NCBI GenBank assembly: GCA_947649205.1
Contig: CANSQM010000006.1
Span: 39,517 to 103,516 of the forward strand
Length of the DNA stretch: 64,000 nt
Source: an uncultured Enterorhabdus sp.
GTDB taxonomy: Bacteria; Actinomycetota; Coriobacteriia; Coriobacteriales; Eggerthellaceae
Direction of reading: 5' to 3'
Shown here: in pieces, positions 8,141 through 14,934 of the stretch
How the letters are laid out: each line of letters opens with the position of its first letter
How positions within the stretch are numbered: position 1 is the first letter of the stretch
Notes under the pieces: model-generated
The model's input: the letters and a program-made list of their open reading frames with translations, nothing else
What the model was told of the DNA's origin: nothing
The model's database searches: none
Translations under genes and position numbers: made by a program

Positions 8141-8776
8141 CTAGGCCATGAAGGCCTCGTCGAGATCGTTGCCGCCCGTGTAGAGGTAGTAGACGGCCGG
8201 CTCCGTGCCCCCGTCTTCCAGCAGGCGCCGCCCCGCGGCGGCCGCCTGGGCCACGGCCGAGGCCGGATCGTCCAGGTCGCCGAAGACGCGGGCGTCGGCC
8301 ACGCAGGTCTTCACGCAGAGGGGCTCCTCGCCGGCGGCGCGGCGGTCGGAACAGAAGGCGCACTTCTCGGCCACACCCTCGGTGCGGGCGGCGAAGAACA
8401 GCTCCTCGGGCGGGGTGGGACCGGCGTCCCCGTGGTTCGACACCACGGCCCCCAGCACCGTGCGGGCGCCGTAGGGGCAGGCGCTCTCGCAGGCGCCACA
8501 GCCGATGCACTGGGCCTTGTCCACCTGGACGACGCCCTCTCCGTCGATGTAGGTGGCCCCGGTCGGGCAGGCCTCCTGACAGGCGGGGGCGCTGCACTGC
8601 ATGCAGAGGATGGGCAGGTAGGTGATCTCAAGGGCGGGGAAGGTGCCGGTGACGTACTCCTTCACGGAGGACCAGCGGTCGCCGGCGGGAAGGGCCCGGG
8701 ACACGGCGCAGCCCACCGAGCAGGCATGGCAGCCGATGCACCGATCCAGGTTGATAACCATTCCGAGACGTGTCAT
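8141..8776 (-). CDS. DmsB-like 4x[4Fe-4S] ferredoxin subunit of a molybdopterin oxidoreductase
   Basis: 211 residues with sixteen cysteines in four groups: C13/16/19/23, C58/61/66/70, C90/93/96/100 and C139/142/154/158. This is the pattern of DmsB, PsrB and PhsB electron-transfer subunits. It carries electrons between a membrane quinol oxidase and the catalytic subunit encoded immediately upstream (24-base gap). It has no signal peptide and is presumably exported bound to the Tat-carrying partner. AAGGAG precedes ATG 8776. No DmsC/NrfD-type membrane subunit is next to it, so the quinone link is missing from the locus or encoded elsewhere. Confidence 0.93.
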   Translation of the reverse strand: MTRLGMVINLDRCIGCHACSVGCAVSRALPAGDRWSSVKEYVTGTFPALEITYLPILCMQCSAPACQEACPTGATYIDGEGVVQVDKAQCIGCGACESACPYGARTVLGAVVSNHGDAGPTPPEELFFAARTEGVAEKCAFCSDRRAAGEEPLCVKTCVADARVFGDLDDPASAVAQAAAAGRRLLEDGGTEPAVYYLYTGGNDLDEAFMA

Positions 8777-8800
8777 GGAACATCACTCCTTACAAAAGCG

Positions 8801-11077
8801 CTAGGCTTTGACGACTTCGAGCAAAAACGAGGAAATGTCCGGAGATTGGGAGATGGGGTCGCGGGCGACGTTGTCCACGAGCACGTTCATGTTGCTCTCC
8901 GGCGCATCCCACGGATTGCCCCAGCCGCCGTCCACCCAGGCCACGCCTGGCATGACCCGCTCGGACACCCGCAGGGTGAACCGCGCCTCCCCGCGATGGG
9001 AGAGCGCCCGCACCGCATCGCCGTCGGCCAGGCTGCGGGCCGCGGCATCGTCGGGGTGCAGCGTCAGCTCCGGCTCGGGGTGGTTCTCCAGGAGATAGGG
9101 GTTGTTGCGGTGCTTGTAGTGCACGAAGTGCACGGTGCGGCGGTTGGTGCCGATGAGCGGGTAGTCCCGGGCCAGCTCCGGGCTGCCCTCCGGCGTGCCG
9201 AAGCCGGGCACGTAGTTCGGCAGGGGGTCCTGGCCGTTCTTCCCGAAGGGAAGGTTCACGAGCAGCACCTTGCCGTTGGCGGTGTCGAAGCCGGGCTCGC
9301 CATCGGGGCGCAGGCCGCCAGTCTCGTACTTGCGGTACTCGTGGGTGCCCACGATGCGCACCGGATCCTCCTGGTAGTCGGCCAGGGTCAGCCCGCTCGG
9401 GGCGAGGGCGTACTCGATGAACTCCTCGTCGGTGGACCAGGGATAGTCGGCGTCGAGCCCCATGGCCCGCGCGATCCCCAGTTCCATCTGGTAGGGGGTC
9501 ATGCACTCGTAGAGCGGCTCGATGGCCGGCTGCCGCAGGGCCACCACGGCCCCCTGCTCCGAGGGGTAGGTGCGGTAGTCGTAGCGCTCGGCCCAGGACA
9601 CGTCGGGCAGCACCACGTCGGCCAGCTGGTTGCAGGTCTCGGTCATGAACAGCTCGGTGTAGCAGATGAAGTCGAGGGTGCGCAGCAGCTCCAGGTTGCG
9701 GTGGTAGTCGCCCTGGGCCATGATGGTGTTGGTGTGGTAGCCCATGAGGGCCCGGGGCGTGTAGGGCTCGCCGGTCTCGATGGCGTCCAGGGCCCCGGGC
9801 AGGCCGTTCAGGAACAGCGGGTAGCGCTCGGCGTTCACGTTGGGGGCCTCCACCTTCACCGTGGTCTTGATGCCCGTGGGATTGCCGTTCTCCACGGCCA
9901 CGGGGTGTCCCACCACCGTGGGGAAGCAGACGCTGCAGCCCTCCTTGTCCAGCTTGCCGCAGATGGCGCGCAAGCATCCGATGGAGCGCACGGCCTGCAC
10001 GCAGTTGCTGTGCAGCGCCAGGCTGTTCCCCTCGTGCAGGGCCGCCCGCTCCGTGGTGGCGTACAGCCGCGCCAGCTCGCGGATGGTGTCGGCCGGCACG
10101 CTGGTGACGGGCTCGGCCCACTCGGGGCTGTACTGCTCCATGCAAGCGCGGTACTCGTCGAAGCCGTGGCACCAGGTTTCCACGAACCCGTGGTCGTAGA
10201 GGTCCTCGGCGAGGATGACGTTGGCCATGGCGTTGGCCAGCGCCCCGTCGGTGGAGGGCTTGATGGGGATGAACTGGTCGGCCTTGGCCGCCGTCTCGGT
10301 GAAGATGGGATCGATGACGATGAGCTTGGCGCCGCGCTCCTTGGCATCGAGGATGGGGGAGGCGTTGCCGTGCTTGCCGTAGCACATGTAGGCGCCGGGG
10401 CGCAGCGACGCGAAGGGGTTGCCGCCCCAGCAGATGATGAGGTCGGTGTTGTTGTAGTCCTCCTCGTCGCGGAAGCCGTAGGTGGTCTTCAGGGCCACGA
10501 GGCGCGGCACGAAGCACAGGTTGGGCGCGCCCACCATGTTGTTGGTGCCGTAGCGGGCGTAGAACTCGCAGAAGGCGTTGCGCACGATGTTCTGCACCGG
10601 GGCGCCGTTGGTGTACAGCAGCGTGTGGGCGCCGTACTTCTCCTTCACGGCGGTCAGCTGCTCGGCGATGTAGGCGAAGGCCTCGTCCCAGGTGCAGCGC
10701 TCCCACTTGGAGCTGTCGCCGCGGTAGCGGGGGTCGCGCTTCATGGGGTACTGCAAGCGGTCCGGCGCGTAGATGACGTCCACGAAGGCCTGGCCCTTCG
10801 GGCAGAGGGCTCCCTTGTTGAAGGGGTGCTCGGGGTCGCCCTCGATGGAGACGGCCACGCCGTCGGAGACCGTGACGACGACGCCGCAGTCGTTGTGGCA
10901 GTTGCCGCAGGTGGTGCGCACTCGGCTCACGTTGGTCAGGGCCAGCGGCACCTCCGGCTCGTGGGCCGGCTCTGCCGGCTCGCTTTCCGCTTGGCAGCCG
11001 ATCAGGCTCAGGGAGGCAAGGGCCCCGGCCCCCGCCATGGTGCCGAGGAACTTCCTCCGGCTCAGATTCAGGCTCAT
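8801..11077 (-). CDS. Tat-exported molybdopterin oxidoreductase, catalytic subunit (DMSO reductase family)
   Basis: 758 residues. Tat signal SRRKFLG (6-12) ends in a lipobox SLIGC (Cys28). The [4Fe-4S] ligands are C57, C60, C64 and C92 (CGNCHNDC...CPKG). The long Molybdopterin domain has GNPFASLRPGAYMCYGKHG, and a C-terminal molydop_binding domain begins around LIGTNRRTVHFVHYKHR. Cys188 in NLCFVPR is at the position of the molybdenum ligand in thiosulfate/polysulfide/arsenate-type enzymes; this is inferred. The substrate cannot be assigned. GAGAGGAG supports ATG 11077. First gene of a two-gene operon with the ferredoxin; divergent from a LuxR regulator. Confidence 0.92.
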   Translation of the reverse strand: MSLNLSRRKFLGTMAGAGALASLSLIGCQAESEPAEPAHEPEVPLALTNVSRVRTTCGNCHNDCGVVVTVSDGVAVSIEGDPEHPFNKGALCPKGQAFVDVIYAPDRLQYPMKRDPRYRGDSSKWERCTWDEAFAYIAEQLTAVKEKYGAHTLLYTNGAPVQNIVRNAFCEFYARYGTNNMVGAPNLCFVPRLVALKTTYGFRDEEDYNNTDLIICWGGNPFASLRPGAYMCYGKHGNASPILDAKERGAKLIVIDPIFTETAAKADQFIPIKPSTDGALANAMANVILAEDLYDHGFVETWCHGFDEYRACMEQYSPEWAEPVTSVPADTIRELARLYATTERAALHEGNSLALHSNCVQAVRSIGCLRAICGKLDKEGCSVCFPTVVGHPVAVENGNPTGIKTTVKVEAPNVNAERYPLFLNGLPGALDAIETGEPYTPRALMGYHTNTIMAQGDYHRNLELLRTLDFICYTELFMTETCNQLADVVLPDVSWAERYDYRTYPSEQGAVVALRQPAIEPLYECMTPYQMELGIARAMGLDADYPWSTDEEFIEYALAPSGLTLADYQEDPVRIVGTHEYRKYETGGLRPDGEPGFDTANGKVLLVNLPFGKNGQDPLPNYVPGFGTPEGSPELARDYPLIGTNRRTVHFVHYKHRNNPYLLENHPEPELTLHPDDAAARSLADGDAVRALSHRGEARFTLRVSERVMPGVAWVDGGWGNPWDAPESNMNVLVDNVARDPISQSPDISSFLLEVVKA

Positions 11078-11172
11078 TCCCGCTCCTCTCGCTAGGGATC
11101 GTCTCGGGCCGCTGGAACCGGGCGGCGCGTCCGGGGAAGGGGGTCGCGCCAAGGCGCCAGCGGCTGCGTTGT

Positions 11173-11178
11173 ATGCTA
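11173..11178 (-). promoter_or_regulatory. Possible -10 box TAGCAT for the molybdopterin operon
   Basis: TAGCAT on the minus strand, about 95 bases before ATG 11077. Candidate operator A (11202) would lie around -43 of this promoter. Confidence 0.3.
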
Positions 11179-11201
11179 CGACGAGGGAAAAGGGGAAACT
11201 T

Positions 11202-11216
11202 CACCCCGCTGGTGGT
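11202..11216. promoter_or_regulatory. Candidate operator A copy (CACCCCGCTGGTGGT)
   Basis: Matches the element at 6322-6337 in sequence and in position, in front of the next LuxR gene. It is followed 27 bases later by operator B. Confidence 0.5.
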
Positions 11217-11228
11217 AGATTGAAATAC

Positions 11229-11246
11229 CACCCCGGTATGGGGGTG
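11229..11246. promoter_or_regulatory. Candidate operator B copy (CACCCC-6-GGGGTG)
   Basis: Inverted repeat CACCCC / GGGGTG separated by GGTATG. It overlaps the -35 region of the extended -10 at 11259-11267, so binding here should affect the LuxR gene itself. Confidence 0.55.
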
Positions 11247-11258
11247 TAGGCCCCGTCG

Positions 11259-11267
11259 TGATAGGAT
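11259..11267 (+). promoter_or_regulatory. Extended -10 box TGA-TAGGAT
   Basis: Expected transcription start near 11274, about 57 bases before ATG 11331, which carries GGGGAGGAG. Confidence 0.5.
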
Positions 11268-11330
11268 GGGACCGATAGGGGTTTCAGGAAACGCGGCCGC
11301 GGAAGGCCGCGGGCACGGGGAGGAGCGGCC

Positions 11331-12884
11331 ATGGGGCGCGCAGCGGGGAAGGGACTGCTTTCGGGGGATCGCCGCCAGGGCGTGGCGGGGGCCGTCGGCC
11401 TCGGCTGCTTCTTCACGTGGTTCTGGGCCGCCCTGCAAAATCCCGACCTGCCCCTCTACCGGCCGAGCGGCCTGCTGCCCGATTCCGCCTACTGGCTCTG
11501 CGCCCTGACGAGCGCCGTGGCGGCCGCGGCCGCCTACCTGCTGCTGGGCCGCCGCCAGGGACGGCCGCCGGCGCCGGCCATCGGGCTGGGGCTGACGGGG
11601 CTCTACGTGGCCCTCTATGTGCTCGCAACCATGGAGGGGGCCCGTACTGTGCTCGACGGGGCCCTCATCGTGGGCACCGGGGTGCTGGCGGGATGGCTGT
11701 TCGTATCCTGGGGCACGGCGGTGGGGGCCCGTAACCCCCGGGCCGTGCTGGGGGCCGTCTGTGTGGCCATGGTGGCGGCCTTCTGCCTCGCCGCGGTGCT
11801 CTACCAGCTTGGCCGGAGCTGGTGCGCGGCGATCATCTCGCTGCTGCCCCTCGTCTCGGCCGGGGCGCTCGGGGCGCTGGGGCCGGGCACCGATGGGGCG
11901 ACCGCCCCCGCCTGCCCGTCGCCGGAGGGTAGGGCGGGGCGCCAACGGTTAAAGCTGCTCGCGACCATCTTCGCCCAGGGCATGGCCTTCGGGCTTCTGC
12001 ACGCCCTCTACGGCAGCGTGTCCCTGGAGAAGTGCGCCGACCCCTTCTGCCCCCTGCGCTTCCTGAACGGGCTGTTCCCGGCCGTGGCGGTGGAGAACTT
12101 CTACGGCTTCATGAGCATTGCGGGCATGCTGCTGGCGACCGCGGTGGTGCTCGTGGGGGCCAGCGTGCTGCGGCTGAACTTCCGCAAGCTCATCTACGTG
12201 GTGGGATTTCCCCTCATGGCCCTCGGCTTCCTCGTGCTGACGGCCGATGCGGGGCTGCGGGAACCCGGGGTTGCCAGCCATGCGTCGGGGGTGAACTTCA
12301 CCATGGGCGAGGTGGTCTATCTGGCCGGCTACTACTACGCCGTGGCCACCCTGTGGGCGCTGTGCTCCTATCTGGCCCGCACGGGGAAGGAGGATCGGGC
12401 GGCCATCTACGGCTGGACGGGGCTGGCGCTGTTCGCGGGCCAGCTCGTGGGGTTCATCGTGAGCGCGGCGGTGGGGTTCGCGGTGCTCTCCGGGGCCGTC
12501 TTCTGCGTCATCGCCCTGTTCCTGCTCATGCTCGTGAGCCTGCTCATCGCCACCGACGAGGGGCTGTGGGGCGCCTGGGGCGGCGTGCGGCCCGACGACC
12601 GGGAACGGCCGAGCGCCTTCAAGGCGGCCTGCGATTCCCTGGCGCGGGAGAGCCGCCTCACGCCGCGGGAACGCGACGTGTTCGTGCTGCTGGCCCGGGG
12701 GCGCAACGCCTCGGTGGTGGCCGAGCAGCTGGTGGTGACCAAGGACACGGTGAAGACCCACAGCCGCAGCCTCTACCACAAGCTCGGCGTCCATTCCCAG
12801 CAGGAGCTCATCGACCGGGTGGAGGCCGAGATCGATCTCGGGCGCGACCAGCGGCTGCGCCGCGATCGGGGCCAGAGGGGCTAG
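11331..12884 (+). CDS. Membrane-anchored LuxR-family transcriptional regulator
   Basis: 517 residues. About twelve hydrophobic segments occupy residues 15-430, with a short charged loop near 195-210, then a C-terminal LuxR HTH (RLTPRERDVFVLLARGRN...VTKDTVKTHSRSLYHKLGVHSQQELIDRVE). Same architecture as the genes at 6474, 26622 and 35815, but with little sequence similarity outside the HTH. GGAGG precedes ATG 11331. It is divergent from the molybdopterin oxidoreductase operon, which it most likely regulates in response to a ligand or redox cue sensed in the membrane; the cue is unknown. Its stop codon shares the palindrome CTAG with the stop of the convergent tatD gene. Confidence 0.87.
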   Translation: MGRAAGKGLLSGDRRQGVAGAVGLGCFFTWFWAALQNPDLPLYRPSGLLPDSAYWLCALTSAVAAAAAYLLLGRRQGRPPAPAIGLGLTGLYVALYVLATMEGARTVLDGALIVGTGVLAGWLFVSWGTAVGARNPRAVLGAVCVAMVAAFCLAAVLYQLGRSWCAAIISLLPLVSAGALGALGPGTDGATAPACPSPEGRAGRQRLKLLATIFAQGMAFGLLHALYGSVSLEKCADPFCPLRFLNGLFPAVAVENFYGFMSIAGMLLATAVVLVGASVLRLNFRKLIYVVGFPLMALGFLVLTADAGLREPGVASHASGVNFTMGEVVYLAGYYYAVATLWALCSYLARTGKEDRAAIYGWTGLALFAGQLVGFIVSAAVGFAVLSGAVFCVIALFLLMLVSLLIATDEGLWGAWGGVRPDDRERPSAFKAACDSLARESRLTPRERDVFVLLARGRNASVVAEQLVVTKDTVKTHSRSLYHKLGVHSQQELIDRVEAEIDLGRDQRLRRDRGQRG

Positions 12885-13654
12885 CGGTCGCCGGCCCGGA
12901 GCAGGGCGGCGCTCGTGGCGGCGATGCGCTCGGCGAGGGCGTCGCGGGGCACGGCCTTGAGCTGGGAGATGCCCGAGAGCGCGTTGTTCAGCTCCGCTTG
13001 CCAGACGGGGGCGGGAAGGCCGTCGCCGGCCCGGCTCGGCATGTCGGTCTCCAAGAGCAATCGGTCGAGGGGGATCTGGCGGGCGTAGGCGCGCCCGCGC
13101 CGCGAGGCCAGCATGCGGGGGCCCACGGAGAAGTAGCAGCCGAGGTCGCGGGCCCGGTTCAGCTCGTCGGACGTGCCCGAGAACCAGTGGAAGACGCAGC
13201 GGTGCCGCTGGGTCGCGCCGGCCGCTTCCAGCAGGTCGAGCACGGTGCCTGCGGCGTTCACGGCGTGGAGCGAGATGAGCTTGGGGGCGCCGCCGTCGCA
13301 GGCGGCGAGGATGCGCTCGAGGGCCGCCGTCTGCACGGCGCGGCTTCCGTCGTCCTCGCGCGGGCCGGCGAAGTCGAGTCCCACCTCGCCGATGAAGGCC
13401 GTGGCGGCGGCGAGCTCGCAGAAGCGCGCTAGGGAGCCGTCGCCCACCGAGCCGTCGGCGATCTGCCACGGGTGGGCGCCGAGCCCCACGGCCACGGCGG
13501 CCTCGCCGGCCAGGAGGGAGGCGAGGCGCTCGTACTCTTCCGGCGAGACCGTGCAGGAGAAGGCGCCGATGGCCGCTTGGGCGCCGGCGCGGGCGGTCGC
13601 CGCCGGGTCGGGCGCGAATCCGAGGTGGCAATGCATGTCGTACCAAGTTTCCAT
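12881..13654 (-). CDS. TatD family metal-dependent hydrolase
   Basis: 257 residues. TIM-barrel amidohydrolase with the metal-binding MHCHLG near the N-terminus, GLGAHPW, FIGEVGLDF, SLHAV, FHWFSG and LLLETDMP, in the order found in TatD DNases/quality-control deoxyribonucleases. Residues beyond LLLETD are shorter than in E. coli TatD. ATG 13654 is chosen because TATGCT ends 7 bases upstream; the in-frame ATG at 13666 overlaps that -10 box. The 3' end overlaps the stop of the convergent LuxR gene by four bases. Confidence 0.88.
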   Translation of the reverse strand: METWYDMHCHLGFAPDPAATARAGAQAAIGAFSCTVSPEEYERLASLLAGEAAVAVGLGAHPWQIADGSVGDGSLARFCELAAATAFIGEVGLDFAGPREDDGSRAVQTAALERILAACDGGAPKLISLHAVNAAGTVLDLLEAAGATQRHRCVFHWFSGTSDELNRARDLGCYFSVGPRMLASRRGRAYARQIPLDRLLLETDMPSRAGDGLPAPVWQAELNNALSGISQLKAVPRDALAERIAATSAALLRAGDR

Positions 13655-13661
13655 AGGGGTA

Positions 13662-13667
13662 AGCATA
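13662..13667 (-). promoter_or_regulatory. -10 box TATGCT, leaderless tatD promoter
   Basis: TATGCT then TACCCCT then ATG 13654: a 7-base gap that leaves no room for a ribosome binding site. Confidence 0.5.
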
Positions 13668-13753
13668 GCAGAGGATCCGTGGAAGGGCCGTGGCCGAAAG
13701 GTAACGGATGGCGCCGCTCGCGCCGTGCGGGTTGACCTGGCGGCCGCGGGGCC

Positions 13754-13759
13754 TAGAAT
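13754..13759 (+). promoter_or_regulatory. -10 box TAGAAT
   Basis: Located 36-50 bases before the candidate starts of the small membrane protein gene. The same hexamer precedes pcrA at 14852-14857. Confidence 0.45.
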
Positions 13760-13795
13760 CGAAACCCGTTGGAATCCTCTGCAAAGGTAAGGGAA

Positions 13796-14122
13796 GTGGT
13801 CGGAGTTATGGCGGAAGTGCTCGAAGCCATCATGCTCATCTGTTTCGGTCTGTCGTGGCCGTTGAACGCCTACAAGAACTATCGCGCGGCGACGGCCGTG
13901 GGCACGAGCTGGCAGTTCATCGCGCTCATCACCGCCGGCTACTTCGCCGGCATCGCGGCCAAATTCGCCGCGGGGAACCTGAACTGGGTGCTCGCAGTCT
14001 ACGTCATCAACGTGGTGTGCATCGCCGCCAACTGGGTCGTCTACTTCCGCAACCGCCGCCTCGACGTCCTGCGCGGTGCCGAGGGCTGCGAGGAAGAGGC
14101 CATCGTCATCGTCGCCGAATAG
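13796..14122 (+). CDS. Small three-helix membrane protein, possibly PQ-loop/SemiSWEET-like
   Basis: About 108 residues from GTG 13796, or 104 from ATG 13808. Three hydrophobic helices: LEAIMLICFGLSWPLNAY, FIALITAGYFAGIAAKF and WVLAVYVINVVCIAANWVVYF. Then a short acidic tail. The proline after the first helix followed by a tandem Asn/Lys loop (WPLNAYKNYRA) resembles the PQ-loop of SemiSWEET transporters, but the signature is not exact, so function is left open. GTG 13796 has AAAGG 8 bases upstream, while ATG 13808 has only a badly spaced GGAG. Single-gene unit. Confidence 0.6.
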   Translation: MVGVMAEVLEAIMLICFGLSWPLNAYKNYRAATAVGTSWQFIALITAGYFAGIAAKFAAGNLNWVLAVYVINVVCIAANWVVYFRNRRLDVLRGAEGCEEEAIVIVAE

Positions 14123-14211
14123 GCCGCCGAGCGGCTGAGCCGCCGCCTGCGCCGCTCCGGAGGCCGAGGGGCGAGGCGGGTCTGCGGTTCTGATAGGGCG
14201 GCCCTGGGGCC

Positions 14212-14604
14212 CTAGGACACGATGGTGCGCCAGGTTTCGGCGTCGGCGGCCTCGGGGTTCTCATTGGCGCCGAGGTCCTCGGGCACGGTCTGCTCCTCGA
14301 ACTCCGTCTGTCCGACGCGCTCGGCCTGGGTGGGGGTCATCCAGTCGCCGGCCGCCATGAAGGCGATGCAGAGTCCCACGACGGCGATGATGGCGATGAC
14401 GGCCCAGATGAGGCCCGGGTGCTTGCGCGTGTTCGCCTGCGGGCCTCCGCGATCCACCTCGAACTCCTCCATGGCGGGGAATTCCGGATCGTCGGCCGAC
14501 GATTCCAGCACGTCGGGCTCCTCGGCGGCCAAGGGATCGCGCTCGGCGAAGGTCTCGCGGTGCTCGGGTTCCCGCCCGTTCTCGTGGTGCTTGTGTGCGC
14601 CCAT
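14212..14604 (-). CDS. Hypothetical single-pass membrane protein with acidic flanks
   Basis: 130 residues. A long charged, His/Glu-rich N-terminal part (about 1-60) is followed by one transmembrane helix (LIWAVIAIIAVVGLCIAFMAA, about 64-84) and an acidic C-terminal segment. No recognised domain. AAGGAGAG precedes ATG 14604; a TACCAT -10 box lies at 14639-14644. No operon partner. Confidence 0.75.
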   Translation of the reverse strand: MGAHKHHENGREPEHRETFAERDPLAAEEPDVLESSADDPEFPAMEEFEVDRGGPQANTRKHPGLIWAVIAIIAVVGLCIAFMAAGDWMTPTQAERVGQTEFEEQTVPEDLGANENPEAADAETWRTIVS

Positions 14605-14638
14605 GGTGCTCTCCTTCTCGCGTAATGGCATGGGCCCC

Positions 14639-14644
14639 ATGGTA
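14639..14644 (-). promoter_or_regulatory. -10 box TACCAT
   Basis: Minus-strand TACCAT 35 bases before ATG 14604. The rest of the 14605-14934 gap holds the pcrA promoter and hairpin and no gene. Confidence 0.35.
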
Positions 14645-14851
14645 GGGCCTGCGCCCCTTCCCCCTTTCCGCGCGGGCCAGCGGATGGGAATTGTTGGGCA
14701 AATTGCTTCGATTTCGTTGAAATTCCCCCTCCGGGGATGATGCCGTTGGCGGTGCAGGATTCCACGGGCACCTAGGGCAGCCGCGGCCGTCGTTTATCGA
14801 ACAGGCGGTGAAACCTTGATGGGTCTTTCGCCGCAGCGCCCCAGGGGGCGA

Positions 14852-14880
14852 TAGAATGGAGAGCCGTCCTTCGGGACGGC
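14852..14880 (+). promoter_or_regulatory. pcrA promoter with a 5'-terminal TTCG hairpin
   Basis: TAGAAT (14852-14857) is followed six bases later by GCCGTCC-TTCG-GGACGGC (14863-14880), a perfect 7-bp stem. The predicted transcript would begin within this hairpin. Only three T follow it, so it is more likely a 5' stabilising structure than a terminator. Confidence 0.5.
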
Positions 14881-14934
14881 TTTCCCGTTGTCTGGGGCCG
14901 AGGGCCCCTGCTTGCGAAGTTAAAGGACGGACCT

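Noticed and set aside
6413..11095. Very long open frame of about 1560 codons on the plus strand
   Set aside because: It runs antisense through the ferredoxin and molybdopterin genes and out of frame through the LuxR gene. The translation is low-complexity His/Gly/Arg/Val, typical of shadows in high-G+C DNA.
14863..14880. Hairpin before pcrA as a terminator
   Set aside because: There is no plus-strand gene upstream to terminate, only three T follow, and the hairpin sits at the predicted pcrA transcription start.
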